A stretch of DNA of 64,000 nucleotides from Symbiobacterium sp040797425 (GCF_040797425.1 NZ_JBFNEH010000012.1:1-64000); one strand, 5' to 3'; numbered from the stretch's first letter, positions 1-10,979 are shown. Program-made: numbers and translations. Notes: generated from the letters alone by a model not told the origin.

Positions 1-5
1 GGAAC

Positions 6-34
6 AGGCGGGGCGCCTCACAGGCGCCCCGCCT
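6..34 (-). terminator. Hairpin downstream of ireB
   Basis: A perfect 13-bp inverted repeat (6-18 with 22-34) with a 3-base loop lies 20 bases past the ireB stop. It has no good U-run on either strand, so it is a terminator-like or RNA-stabilising hairpin rather than a textbook terminator. Confidence 0.5.
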
Positions 35-53
35 TCGCGCACATCGGTCCGCT

Positions 54-335
54 CTATCCACCACGGGACTCCGCGCTGCCCTCGACCTTCTCCAGGTAGC
101 TGCGCACCAGCTCCTCGAGAAGCTCGTCCCGCTCGATGCGCCGGATCAGGTTGCGCGCTCCCATATGACTGGTGATGTAGGTGGGATCCCCGGAGAGGAG
201 GTACCCGACGATCTGGTCGATGGGGCTGTACCCCTTCTCCTTCAGCGCGGCGTACACCTTACGCAGCACCTCTCCCGGATTCCGGTCTTCCGGCTTGTTC
301 CGCCAGTATACAGTCTTGTCATCGATTCCTGGCAT
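54..335 (-). CDS. ireB: IreB family regulatory phosphoprotein (UPF0297)
   Basis: A 93-residue cytoplasmic protein of the IreB/UPF0297 family, small proteins found next to alaS in Firmicutes. In Enterococcus faecalis IreB is a substrate of the PASTA kinase IreK and affects cephalosporin tolerance. Family features visible here are the N-terminal DDKTVYW segment, with Thr8 where the phosphorylated threonines lie in the family, and the central GDPTYITSHMGARNLIR block that defines it. Length is normal. It lies on the same strand as alaS, separated from it by a GNAT gene; the usual next gene, ruvX, would be beyond the left edge. Identification is firm; the signalling role here is inferred from the family. 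Confidence 0.93.
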   Translation of the reverse strand: MPGIDDKTVYWRNKPEDRNPGEVLRKVYAALKEKGYSPIDQIVGYLLSGDPTYITSHMGARNLIRRIERDELLEELVRSYLEKVEGSAESRGG

Positions 336-498
336 GGGAACACCGCCTTCCCATCAGATACATCCGTCGGCATGAATCCCGCTCCATGCGTATTCGCTCG
401 TCGACTGCCCGAATCCTCTCACGCAGACGGGGGCCGCCGCCACTCCCGGGACCCTCGCCAGCGGGTGCATGCACCTCCGGGTGCGCCCACCGGAAGGT

Positions 499-1089
499 TC
501 ACAGACGCCGCCCCACGCCGGTCTCCCGGGCGGCGGACTGCCGCTCCTGCTCCCGTGCGAAGAACTCCGGCCTGGTGATGCCCATCACCAGGATGTCGTA
601 GTAGTGGCCGTTGCGCAGGAGAGCCTGCCGCCGGACCCCCTCGTGGACGAAGCCGACCTTCTCGTAGCTGCGGATCGCGCGCTGGTTGAACTCGAACACG
701 TGCAGTTCCACCCGGTGCAGGTCCATGGGACCGAACGCCTCGCGCAGAACCAGCCGGAGGGCGTCGGAACCGTAACCCCGGCCCCAGTAAGCGGGCTCGC
801 CGATGAAGATCGTCAGCATCGCCGAACGGTTCCGCTCGCTGATCCGCCACAGCCGCACCACGCCGATGAAGCGTTCCTTCTCGTCCACAATCGCCCATTC
901 GGGGCGGGGCGCCAGGGAGTTCAGCCACAGGGTGAACGCGAGGAGCAAGGGGCCCGGTACGGGCCCCGATTTCTCCTCATAGAGCAGGTGCCCCACCTCG
1001 GGGTCGGTCATGAACCGGTGCAGGGCGCTGGCATCCCGGGGCCTGAGGGGACGAATTCCCGCCTTCTCGCCCCAGATCACGCCCGCCAT
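499..1089 (-). CDS. GNAT family N-acetyltransferase (RimJ/RimL type)
   Basis: A 196-residue acetyl-CoA dependent N-acetyltransferase. The core follows the RimJ/RimL pattern: an N-terminal IRPLRPRDA strand, an IGVVRLW strand, the acetyl-CoA binding loop GEPAYWGRGYGSDALR (about residues 97-112) and the late motif FNQRAIRSYEKVGFVHEG. Family members acetylate ribosomal protein N-termini, small molecules or antibiotics; the substrate cannot be told from sequence. The ATG start has a strong AGGAGG-type site 8-10 bases upstream. It lies 21 bp after alaS and before ireB, so it is probably cotranscribed with both. A GNAT gene is not a usual member of the alaS-ireB cluster, suggesting a lineage-specific insertion. 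Confidence 0.88.
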   Translation of the reverse strand: MAGVIWGEKAGIRPLRPRDASALHRFMTDPEVGHLLYEEKSGPVPGPLLLAFTLWLNSLAPRPEWAIVDEKERFIGVVRLWRISERNRSAMLTIFIGEPAYWGRGYGSDALRLVLREAFGPMDLHRVELHVFEFNQRAIRSYEKVGFVHEGVRRQALLRNGHYYDILVMGITRPEFFAREQERQSAARETGVGRRL

Positions 1090-1110
1090 GCTCCTTCCTC
1101 CTTCGCGGGG

Positions 1111-3747
<2,637 letters not shown>

Positions 3748-4044
3748 GGGTTGAAACCTCCTCCTAAAACTGAGAACCCCCGCCGCCGACGCCTCAAGCG
3801 CGTCAGGGGCGAGGGCATGCTGCCTTCGCGGTACCACCCTGCTTGACCGCCGGAAGGCCCGGCGGCCATCTCTTCCCAGTGATAACGGCATGGCGGCCGT
3901 CCCAGCCTGGGCGAGCGCCTCGCCTCGGTGGGCCCCTCAGGGGTGGCCCCGGACCCGCCTCCGCAGGCGCCCTTTCAGCCGGCGAGGCGCCCTCTCTGGC
4001 GCGTGGCCTGTGGTTCCGGTCTTCCCCGTCCTTGGGTTAAGCTA
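3748..4044 (-). promoter_or_regulatory. T-box leader (tRNA-Ala responsive) of alaS
   Basis: The roughly 300-nt leader contains the conserved T-box sequence AGGGTGGTACCGCG on the minus strand (3827-3840). The variable base of the UGGN bulge is U, which would pair with the A discriminator of tRNA-Ala. Downstream, GACGC (3806-3788 region) and GCGTC arms can form the competing terminator ahead of the ribosome site. Upstream sequence is rich in long G+C stems consistent with Stem I, but the specifier codon was not assigned with confidence. In known T-boxes, uncharged tRNA stabilises the antiterminator and turns the synthetase gene on. Confidence 0.88.
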
Positions 4045-4050
4045 CCAGGG

Positions 4051-4079
4051 ATTATACCGGGGTGAATGGGGCCTGTCAA
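4051..4079 (-). promoter_or_regulatory. Consensus sigma-A promoter of alaS
   Basis: On the minus strand a perfect TTGACA (4074-4079) is followed by exactly 17 bases and a perfect TATAAT (4051-4056). Transcription would start near 4044, at the head of the T-box leader. A fully consensus promoter fits control exerted mostly by attenuation. Confidence 0.9.
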
Positions 4080-4110
4080 GGAGCGGGAGCGCCTCCCCGC
4101 CGCGTTGGCC

Positions 4111-4233
4111 CTGTTCGCGTTCGTTGGCACCGGTGGCGACTGAAACCCGGTATGCGGGCCCTTCTGGGTTCCGCTCTCAGGCCGGCGCCACCAGGCGCCG
4201 GGCCGGTCGGCAGCACCAGTCAAGCCGAACAGG
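4111..4233. repeat. Interspersed inverted-repeat element, copy A
   Basis: A forward copy of the repeat core (CTGTTCG..TTCGTTGGCACC, 4111-4131) faces an inverted copy (CAGCACCAGTCAAGCCGAACAGG read in two pieces, 4211-4233) about 80 bp away. A nested perfect hairpin CCGGCGCC-ACCA-GGCGCCGG lies between them. Related copies occur near 12.86, 25.81 and 44.61-44.88 kb, always between genes. The rest of this 500-bp gap up to 4569 holds an A+T-richer patch at 4395-4465 but no gene I can support. Confidence 0.6.
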
Positions 4234-4569
4234 GCCGATAGCGTTCTGGAGCAGAGGAATGGCCAGATCAGGAACGCCCGCCGTGAAACCCCGGCATCCG
4301 AAGAGCCCGCTCACCTGGACAGTCTGTCATCCTGGGCGCGAGCGCTTCCCCACCACCTGAGAACCGCTCGTCGCACCTGGAGCACCGAACAAGAGGCTTA
4401 GCATGATCCGTACTAATATCAGTTCGTTGACGTGGTTCCCTAAGAGAAGTTTGCTTTTTGCTCCAACCCTGCTTCGGCGCACGCGTGGTCCAGTCCGGCC
4501 CGATCCCGTAGCGTCGCGCGTCGCGCGACTATCCGTCACAATTCTTCGTCCATTGGGTGAGGTGATCGC

Positions 4570-5262
4570 ATGCGCCGTCCTTCTTGCTTCGCACTGGTGG
4601 CTGCGTTGGCGCTCATGTCGGTGGCCTGCTCGTCTCCGTCTGTGGCTCCCGGCGGCACCGCCCAGGTCGAGGAACTGAAGAAACAGGTTGTTGAACTCAC
4701 GGCTGCGAACGAAGAGCTGGCCGCCCGCAACCGGGAGCTGGAGGCCAGGGTGGCGGAACTCGACGCGAAAGTCAAAGAACTCGAGTTCCGGAACCAGTAC
4801 CTCGCGGACAGACTCTCCCCCGAGGACCGGGTGGTGGATCTCGTCAACCCCAACTTCCCACCGGCCGTAGGCGGCGAGCCGGGGTGGGAGTATCACCAAG
4901 TGCTCACCGCCGACCTGGACAGGGACGGAGTCGACGAGCGGGTCTCCGTCACCACCAACGCGTTCTGGATGCGGGACCGCAAGGAGTTCGGCTGGGACGA
5001 CGGCCATCCGTGGCACGTCTACGTGGAGGAGCCGGACGGCACCCGCACCTACCTCTTCTCCAACTGGGTGCAGCTGGGCATGCTGGACGTGATCCTGGAC
5101 CGGGAGGGCCCTGGGCTGTTCATCGTGTACCGGCGTGCCGGCGGCCTCACCGTCTATCGTGCCACGTACCGGGGCCCCGACCAGTTCACGACGGTGCTCT
5201 CCTTTGAGATTCCGCTCAGCGATTACGCCACGTGGGCGAATCCAGAGATGTTCCTCGACTGA
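4570..5262 (+). CDS. Lipoprotein with N-terminal coiled coil, function unknown
   Basis: A 230-residue predicted lipoprotein. The signal peptide ends in a lipobox (LMSVAC, Cys about residue 19). Residues about 30-80 form a heptad-rich coiled coil (VEELKKQVVELTAANEELAARNRELEA, shown here as a pattern of E/L/A repeats). The remainder is a globular domain with an acidic DLDRDGVDERVSV stretch that resembles the calcium-loop/VCBS-like repeats common in secreted proteins. A GAGGTGA ribosome site lies just before the ATG. The gene stands alone on the plus strand, bounded by a strong hairpin terminator at 5409-5439. No family was recognised; an envelope-associated role is inferred from export and the coiled coil. 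Confidence 0.8.
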   Translation: MRRPSCFALVAALALMSVACSSPSVAPGGTAQVEELKKQVVELTAANEELAARNRELEARVAELDAKVKELEFRNQYLADRLSPEDRVVDLVNPNFPPAVGGEPGWEYHQVLTADLDRDGVDERVSVTTNAFWMRDRKEFGWDDGHPWHVYVEEPDGTRTYLFSNWVQLGMLDVILDREGPGLFIVYRRAGGLTVYRATYRGPDQFTTVLSFEIPLSDYATWANPEMFLD

Positions 5263-5408
5263 GGGGGAGGCCTGGCGACATGAAGGGGCCAGTCGTCGCC
5301 CATAGCGACCGGGCGGTGGTTCCCGTCCTTCTGCCTCCTCCGGCGCCGGGTATACCAGTGGAGCAGCCCGACGGGCCCTTCGCGCCAGCACAGGCCCGCC
5401 CGGATAAG

Positions 5409-5439
5409 AGAGCCCTTTCGGCCACGCCGAAAGGGCTCT
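5409..5439 (+). terminator. Rho-independent terminator between convergent genes
   Basis: A perfect 14-bp stem (5409-5422 with 5426-5439) with a 3-base loop, followed by a short T-containing tail. It lies between the lipoprotein gene and the convergent GerMN gene and could serve both. Confidence 0.75.
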
Positions 5440-5472
5440 GCTTGTCGATCGCTCTGCGCTGTGCCCCGGAGA

Positions 5473-5558
5473 CCCTCAGGAACGCCTCTCGGTCAGGCTA
5501 GTCCCCCTGCACCCTCACGGGCGCCTCTCGGTCGGGCTAGTCCCCCTCCACCCTCACG
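5473..5558. repeat. 39-bp tandem duplication at the 3' end of the GerMN gene
   Basis: Two imperfect copies of a 39-bp unit (5473-5511 and 5512-5550), plus the start of a third, cover the last codons, stop codon and 3' flank of the GerMN gene. The unit is exactly 13 codons, so each copy carries the same in-frame VRV(E/Q)GD-stop ending. Confidence 0.75.
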
Positions 5559-7030
5559 TACGTCACCGTACGGGGCTGCCAGGCGCCGTCCCGCATGCTG
5601 TAGTCGCCGACCTCGAGGCGGTACTCACCCGCGGGGGCGCTGTGCTCCAGCACGATGGTGAAAGCGCCCCAGTCCCACATCGAGGCCGCGGCCATGGCGT
5701 GTGCGGCCGCCACCTCCTGACCCTTCCCGTCCAGCAGGCGGGCCGAGATGCTGGCCTCGAACAGGTGTCGGGCGTAGCCCTTCACCGTGATCCGACCGGG
5801 TTCGCTCACCGTGGAGGCGATCACCGCATCGCCCGTCAGCTTCACCTCGGGCTCGCCGATCCCGTCCTCCGTGTAAAGGCGGGGCAGCGTTTCGACGTCC
5901 GTGTACTGCTTCGCCGGCCCGGTAGGCGGCGCCTCCCAGCGGAAGACGGTCGTAACTTCTGCGCCGGGAAGCGGGATCGAGGCGATGGAGAGCCCCTCGC
6001 CGCCCTCCTCCCGCACGTAGACCACCAGTTCGTCGCCATTCGTGGCGGCGGAGGTGATGCGCACCTCGCCCTCCTCCACGGAGGCGAGCAGGTAGAGGCG
6101 ATCGCCGTGGGTCTTGGCCCCAGCGATGGTGGTCGCGGCGTGGAGGTCAACCCATTCCCGCAGCGTGAGCGGGAGCGAGTCGTACTCGTGCCACTGCACC
6201 GGGTTCAGGCTCTCGATCGTCCAGATTCCACCCTCGCCGGCGGCCTCGTTCCGCACGAGTGTGAAGGCGTAGGTGGTGCCGTCGCGGGTCACGTACACCT
6301 CGGCCTCGCTTTCTTCCCGCCGTACGGTGGCCTCCTGGAGCTCCGCAGTCGTGAAACCAAACATCTGGCCTTCGAACTGTGCAACCTTGAGCGGGTCCCG
6401 CCGCCAGGGGTCGAGTCCCTGATCTGCGCGGTCCTGCAGGTACTTCGTCCGCTCCGGGTTAGGGAACACCGGGTAGAGGTACAGGATGGGGTCCCGCACC
6501 GTCGTCACGCCGCCGGCCAGCTGGCTCCCTTCGTTGGTGCCGTCCACCAGGAGCTTCACCTGGTTTACGCCCGGGATGTCGCGCAGGCTCAGCCGCAGCG
6601 AGTTGATCACGGCCATGACCGCCGCGGAGCCCTGCACCTGGTTCAGCTCCCGGCTCAGGTTCACCGTGGCCACCCCGTCCGCCACCGTAACGGGCTCCAG
6701 CAGCCTTGTCCCTTCCGGGAACGCAAGCCGGAGGGTCGGATCGGTCGGGCCGGCCAGCAACTCCTCCACCACGCGGGTGACCAGGTCCGCACCGCTGCTC
6801 TCGGGAACCTGCCGCTGTTCCGGGATGACGTGCTGCGCCTGCCAGTCAGGGTAGAACACGGTGATGGTCTGGGTCTTCACCGGCGGCTGCACCTGCTCGG
6901 ACGGAGAGATGGGGGCCTCGCCCTCGGGGGCCTGCTGCGGACCCACGCCGGCGCACCCGGACGTCGCCAGGGCCATGGCCAGCACCAGGGGCAGCGCCCG
7001 GGCGAGGGTCATGCGACCGGTCTGCATCAT
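5537..7030 (-). CDS. GerMN-domain lipoprotein (sporulation/germination or LpqB-like)
   Basis: A 497-residue predicted lipoprotein. The signal peptide ends in a TSGC lipobox (Cys26). A GerMN domain follows at about residues 52-170 (ITVFYPDWQ.., LLAGPTDP.LRLAFPEGT, VNLSREL), as in Bacillus GerM and actinobacterial LpqB. The C-terminal 100 residues resemble the Gmad2 immunoglobulin-like domain. ATG 7030 is chosen over the upstream open codon because of an AAAGGAGTC ribosome site at 7041-7050. It lies about 100 bp downstream of a two-component pair on the same strand, matching the gene order mtrA-mtrB-lpqB, so it may modulate the sensor kinase from outside the membrane. That role is inference. 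Confidence 0.85.
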   Translation of the reverse strand: MMQTGRMTLARALPLVLAMALATSGCAGVGPQQAPEGEAPISPSEQVQPPVKTQTITVFYPDWQAQHVIPEQRQVPESSGADLVTRVVEELLAGPTDPTLRLAFPEGTRLLEPVTVADGVATVNLSRELNQVQGSAAVMAVINSLRLSLRDIPGVNQVKLLVDGTNEGSQLAGGVTTVRDPILYLYPVFPNPERTKYLQDRADQGLDPWRRDPLKVAQFEGQMFGFTTAELQEATVRREESEAEVYVTRDGTTYAFTLVRNEAAGEGGIWTIESLNPVQWHEYDSLPLTLREWVDLHAATTIAGAKTHGDRLYLLASVEEGEVRITSAATNGDELVVYVREEGGEGLSIASIPLPGAEVTTVFRWEAPPTGPAKQYTDVETLPRLYTEDGIGEPEVKLTGDAVIASTVSEPGRITVKGYARHLFEASISARLLDGKGQEVAAAHAMAAASMWDWGAFTIVLEHSAPAGEYRLEVGDYSMRDGAWQPRTVTYVRVEGD

Positions 7031-7130
7031 GATTCGAATCGACTCCTTTCGGGGTTCGGCGCTACTGCAGAGTCTACCGGTCAAGTATGACCCCGATGTG
7101 ACGAGTTGTTACGAAAGTATGACGCGTTGA

Positions 7131-8552
7131 TTAAACCGGCAGTGTAAATGTAAATGCGCTGCCCTTGCCCACTTCCGATTCCACCTCGACTCGGCCGCCA
7201 AGGCGGGCTGCGGCCTCCGCCGCAATCGCCAGCCCCAGCCCGGCGCCGCCGGTGGCCCGGGACCGGGCCTTGTCCACCCGGTAGAAGCGCTCGAAGATGT
7301 GCGGCAAGTGCTCGGGCGGGATGCCGATCCCCGTGTCCTTGACTCTGATCCAGGCCAGACCGGTACCACCGGTCCCCACGGCCACCTGGACGAGGCCTCC
7401 CGACGGCGTGTACTTGACCCCGTTCTCCACCAGGTTGCCCACCACGGTCTGCACCAAATGTGCGTCAGCCCGAACGGTCACGGGCTCGCCGGGCAACAGT
7501 TCGAGCCGCACGCCCCGCTCCGCGGCCAGCGGCTCCAGGGCGTGCACCACCTCGGCAACCACAACCCGCAGGTCGACCGGCTCTGCGTCCTCACCCGCCT
7601 GGCGGCGCGCCTCTGCGCGCATGTCGAGGCGCGCAAGCTCGAGCAGCGAGTCGACCAGCCGGCCGGCGCGGTCGCACTCCTGCACGATATCGTGCAGGTG
7701 TTCCTTGTAGATCGCCACGTCCAGGGGGCGGTCCGTGAGCAGCGGCTCGGCCAGGGCCCGGATGGCGGCGACGGGAGTGCGCAGCTCGTGGGACGCGTCG
7801 GCCACGAAGGCCCGCCGCTGCTGATCCAGCCGGCCCAACTCCTCCGCCATGCGGTTGAAGCCCAGACCCAGGTCCCACAGCTCGCTGCTTCCGCCGGGCA
7901 CCACCCGCGCATCGAGCCTTCCCCGCGCCAGCTGCGTCACGGCGGCGCGCAGGCGCACCAGCGGGCGGGCAAGGTATCGGGCCAGCAGGACGCCGAGCAA
8001 GACCGCCACGGCGGCCATGCCCCCCGCCACCCAGACCAGCTGCCGCAGCAGGTCGCGCCGGGCATCCCGCACCGCGCCCATGTCGGCCGCGACCAGCACC
8101 GCCCCCACCTGCTCGCCGTCCAGCGTCACCGGCACGCCGCCGTACATCACCCACTCGCCGGTGGGCAGCCGCCGGGTGCCCGTGGTCGCCCGGCCAGCCA
8201 GCGCCGCCCGCACCTCCGGATGGGTCAGCTGCTCCCCCAGCAGGGGAGTTGCGGTGGTGATGTCCGCCAGCACCCGGCCCTCCCGGTCCACCACCACGGG
8301 CCGGATGCCGCTCTGCTGATGGAAGCGGTAGAGCGCGAGCGTGAGGCTCTCCCCGGGGTCAGACCAGTACTCTGCCGCCAGTCCGGCTGCGGCCTGCCCC
8401 CAGGCCAGCACCGACTCGCTCCGCTCCGCCAGGAGCCGGGCGCTCGACTGGTAGAGCAGGAGCGTCCCGCTGCCGCCGAGGGCCAGCACGGTGACCAGCG
8501 CAAAGGCCACCGCCAGCTGCGCCGCCAGCGGCCACCGCCCGGGCCGCCTCAC
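7131..8552 (-). CDS. Sensor histidine kinase
   Basis: A 473-residue membrane kinase. An N-terminal membrane segment, an extracytoplasmic sensor domain of about 130 residues, a second membrane segment and a HAMP linker precede the HisKA phosphoacceptor helix (FVADASHELRTPVAA). The ATP-binding domain has an N box (NLVENGVKYTP), G1 (DTGIGIP), F box (FERFYR) and G2 (GAGLGLAI). The GTG at 8552 overlaps the stop of the response regulator as GTGA, indicating translational coupling, so it is preferred over the longer reading frame to 8585. It should phosphorylate the adjacent OmpR-type regulator; the signal is unknown. Confidence 0.93.
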   Translation of the reverse strand: MRRPGRWPLAAQLAVAFALVTVLALGGSGTLLLYQSSARLLAERSESVLAWGQAAAGLAAEYWSDPGESLTLALYRFHQQSGIRPVVVDREGRVLADITTATPLLGEQLTHPEVRAALAGRATTGTRRLPTGEWVMYGGVPVTLDGEQVGAVLVAADMGAVRDARRDLLRQLVWVAGGMAAVAVLLGVLLARYLARPLVRLRAAVTQLARGRLDARVVPGGSSELWDLGLGFNRMAEELGRLDQQRRAFVADASHELRTPVAAIRALAEPLLTDRPLDVAIYKEHLHDIVQECDRAGRLVDSLLELARLDMRAEARRQAGEDAEPVDLRVVVAEVVHALEPLAAERGVRLELLPGEPVTVRADAHLVQTVVGNLVENGVKYTPSGGLVQVAVGTGGTGLAWIRVKDTGIGIPPEHLPHIFERFYRVDKARSRATGGAGLGLAIAAEAAARLGGRVEVESEVGKGSAFTFTLPV

Positions 8553-9238
8553 GGCTCGGCCTCCAGGTAGTAGCCCACGCCCCACTTGGTGCGCAGGTAG
8601 CGGGGCCGGGAAGGATCTTCCTCCAGTTTCTCGCGGATGCGGCGGACGTGCACATCCACGGTGCGGTCGTCGCCGGTGAAGTCATACCCCCACACCAGGT
8701 CGAGGAGTTCCTGGCGGGTGTAGACGACCCCGGGATGGCGGGCCAGCAGTTCCAACAGGTCAAACTCCCGCGGGGTCAGGTCCAGCGGGCGCCCGGCCAC
8801 CTCCGCCCGTCGCTGCCGGGTGTAGAGCACCAGATCGCCCACGGCCACCCGCCCCTCCTGCGCCGCCCGGGAGGGCGCTTCCGCCCGCCGCAGCACCGCC
8901 CGGATGCGGGCGATGAGCTCCCGCGTGTTGAAGGGTTTGGTCAGGTAGTCGTCCGCCCCCAGCTCCAGGCCGAGGATCTTATCCACGTCGTCGGCCCTGG
9001 CCGTGAGCATGATGATCGGGGTCATGCCGGCCGCGCGCACCTCCCGGCAGACGGTGAGACCGTCCACCTCGGGCAGCATCAGGTCGAGCACAATCAGGTC
9101 GAAGTCTCCCGCCCGGAACTTGTTCAGGGCCTCCCGCCCGTCGCGGGCGGTAGTCACCTGGAAGCCCTCCTGCTCGAGGCTCAGCCGCAGGCCCTTCAGC
9201 ACGCCCGGTTCGTCGTCCACGACGAGGATGTGTGGCAA
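8549..9238 (-). CDS. OmpR/PhoB-family response regulator
   Basis: A 229-residue DNA-binding response regulator. The receiver domain contains the acidic pair (VVDDEP), the phosphorylated Asp in LIVLDLMLPEVDG, the conserved Thr in MLTARAD and Lys in LTKPF. The C-terminal winged-helix domain (LTPREFDLLELL .. RTVDVHVRRIREKLE) is of the OmpR/PhoB class. The frame is open upstream to 9271, but the TTG at 9238 has a GGGGGG ribosome site at good distance and gives the usual start LPHILVVDDEP. It is followed by the kinase gene with a 4-base overlap and then by the GerMN lipoprotein. Confidence 0.93.
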   Translation of the reverse strand: MPHILVVDDEPGVLKGLRLSLEQEGFQVTTARDGREALNKFRAGDFDLIVLDLMLPEVDGLTVCREVRAAGMTPIIMLTARADDVDKILGLELGADDYLTKPFNTRELIARIRAVLRRAEAPSRAAQEGRVAVGDLVLYTRQRRAEVAGRPLDLTPREFDLLELLARHPGVVYTRQELLDLVWGYDFTGDDRTVDVHVRRIREKLEEDPSRPRYLRTKWGVGYYLEAEP

Positions 9239-9404
9239 GTCAGATCCCCCCTGCCGGAAGCTGCCTTCCACTGCCAGGATAGCGCACCCGGTGGGACCGG
9301 TCCACCCAACCGCAGCAGGAGACTGCGCGGCGTCGTCAGGGAGAAGTGCACCCGGTGCGGGCGGTCGTCCCCACGGCGGCCGGAGAAGGGCTCACCCCGT
9401 CCAC

Positions 9405-10076
9405 TCACGTCTGGTCCGCGGCGGCGAGGTACGCGTCCATCTGGACGGCCGGGTGGAACACTGGGCCGCCGTGGCTCACCTCGAGCCGGTCGGGGCGCAA
9501 CCGCTTCACGATGGCCGCCGAACGCACGGCCTCGGCCATATCGGCGGTGAAGATGGCCATGGGCCGCCCCAGCCGCCCCCGCCTGGACGTGAACAGGTCC
9601 CCGGCCAGCAGCACCCGGTCGCGCTCGTGGTAGTAGACCACGTGGCCGGGAGAATGGCCCGGGGTCAGGTAGGGGCGCAGTCCGCCCACCCGGGCCAGAA
9701 CGCCGGGAACCTCCTCCGCCAGAGGCTGTACCACGCCCGAGGCCACAGTGGCCGCCGCCGCCCGCCGGCGGGGATACGGCAGTTGCCCGGTCATGTACGG
9801 GATCTCCGCGGCGTGGGCGAAGACCGGCACCGAATGCTTCCGCCTGACCCCGTCAATCGCCCCGGTGTGGTCGCTGTGCCCGTGCGTCAAGAGGATGCGC
9901 CGAAGCGGCCCGGCACCCAGCCTGGCGATGAACTCCAGGATGCCCCGGGCCATGGTGGACAGACCGGCGTCCACCAGTGTCACCCCATCCTCCGTTGCGA
10001 CGACCCACACCCGGATGGGGACAACGACCCAGGTGGACAGCGCCCACACATGTTCCGATATGCGCTCGACTCTCAC
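9405..10076 (-). CDS. MBL-fold metallo-hydrolase
   Basis: A 223-residue metallo-beta-lactamase-fold hydrolase. The dinuclear metal site is intact: LTHGHSDHTG, the later TPGHSPGH histidine, LLAGDLF aspartate and the C-terminal SHGGPVFH histidine. The family includes thiolesterases, lactonases and glyoxalase II-like enzymes, and the substrate cannot be assigned. The GTG start has a GGAGGGAAAGG site upstream. It lies between a TetR regulator 124 bp upstream and the two-component genes downstream, all on the minus strand. It may be part of the TetR-regulated unit, although the gap leaves room for a separate promoter. Confidence 0.9.
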   Translation of the reverse strand: MRVERISEHVWALSTWVVVPIRVWVVATEDGVTLVDAGLSTMARGILEFIARLGAGPLRRILLTHGHSDHTGAIDGVRRKHSVPVFAHAAEIPYMTGQLPYPRRRAAAATVASGVVQPLAEEVPGVLARVGGLRPYLTPGHSPGHVVYYHERDRVLLAGDLFTSRRGRLGRPMAIFTADMAEAVRSAAIVKRLRPDRLEVSHGGPVFHPAVQMDAYLAAADQT

Positions 10077-10199
10077 GCCTTTCCCTCCATTCGTTCCCTC
10101 GCTCGCTGTCTGCTCTACGCCTCTACGCCTTGAGCCCGCCGACCGCCACCCGTCCGTGCCCTCCCCGCCGTCCTGCCTTGTGCCCCCCGCCCCGCGGCG

Positions 10200-10829
10200 C
10201 TATCCCCGCCGCGCCGTCTGCTCGATCCCCTTCAGGAGCACCTCCAGGCTTAACGCAAACGTCCCACCCAGCCGTTCCATGAGCGAGGGCAGATCTTCCG
10301 GCGACAGGCGGTACGTCTCCACGATGCCGTGCAGGTGGTAGAAGACCACCCTGGCGTAGGCGAGCGTACTGTCGGCGGACGCTCCGGGCGGCAGGAGATC
10401 CGCCACGGCCTGACGCAGCAGGCCGAACAGGCGGTTCCGCAGGGCGTTGACGGCAAGTTCGGGCGCTTCCACGTCCACCCGTTCCGCCCTGGCCATGAAG
10501 AGCACGTGGTAACTGTTTCGGTGTGTCAGGCCAAACCGGATAAAGGTCCGGCCCATCGCCGCAAGGCGATCGGACGGAGTCAGGCTCTCATCCCGCAGAG
10601 CGGCGTCCAGTTCGCTTTCCAGCTCTGTCAACGGACCGATGGCCAGCTGGTGCAGGAGCGCCTCCTTGTCCTTGAAGTAGAGGTAGATGGCCGTGTGCGA
10701 GCAGCCCGCCTCCCGGGCGATCTCCCGCATGGTGACCGACTCGTACCCCCGTTGCCCGAACAGCCGGCCGGCCGCCTGCAAGATGGCCTGCCTGGTTTCA
10801 TCTGCCCGCGCCTGCTGCCGCTTCGCCAA
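10200..10829 (-). CDS. TetR/AcrR-family transcriptional regulator
   Basis: A 209-residue repressor. The N-terminal helix-turn-helix is typical of TetR (ILQAAGRLFGQRGYESVTMR then EAGCSHTAIYLYFKDKEAL), and the C-terminal helical domain would bind a ligand. The start is TTG 10829 with an AGGGGGG site 6 bases upstream. Two palindromes of the form CTAACCA-N-TGGTTAG lie just upstream, one inside the spacer of the probable promoter, so the gene should repress itself. The MBL hydrolase downstream on the same strand is the likeliest additional target; the HExxH gene upstream runs in the same direction and ends near the operators. Confidence 0.92.
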   Translation of the reverse strand: MAKRQQARADETRQAILQAAGRLFGQRGYESVTMREIAREAGCSHTAIYLYFKDKEALLHQLAIGPLTELESELDAALRDESLTPSDRLAAMGRTFIRFGLTHRNSYHVLFMARAERVDVEAPELAVNALRNRLFGLLRQAVADLLPPGASADSTLAYARVVFYHLHGIVETYRLSPEDLPSLMERLGGTFALSLEVLLKGIEQTARRG

Positions 10830-10844
10830 CTCGATCCCCCCTTC

Positions 10845-10891
10845 CTAACCACTGGTTAGTTGTTCCGCTTTCATACTAACCAATGGTTAGT
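10845..10891. promoter_or_regulatory. Two TetR-type palindromic operators
   Basis: Two near-identical palindromes of the form CTAACCA-N-TGGTTAG occupy 10845-10859 and 10876-10890. The second extends to ACTAACCA-A-TGGTTAGT (10875-10891). Their centres are 31 bp apart, about three helical turns, so two dimers would bind the same face. Confidence 0.85.
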
Positions 10892-10902
10892 ACGCGCGTC
10901 AA
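10873..10902 (-). promoter_or_regulatory. Probable promoter of the tetR-type gene
   Basis: On the minus strand TTGACG (10897-10902), an 18-base spacer and TAGTAT (10873-10878). The upstream operator fills the spacer and overlaps the -10, a direct steric-repression layout. Confidence 0.6.
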
Positions 10903-10979
10903 GGGGGGCGGCAGGCAGCTCTGCCCGCCGCCCAGACCTTGACGCCGCCCTGCGTATGACGTCGTACCGCCCGGCAGCA

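Noticed and set aside
5473..5558. CRISPR-like short repeat array
   Set aside because: Only two adjacent copies without spacers, covering a gene's 3' end; it is a tandem duplication.
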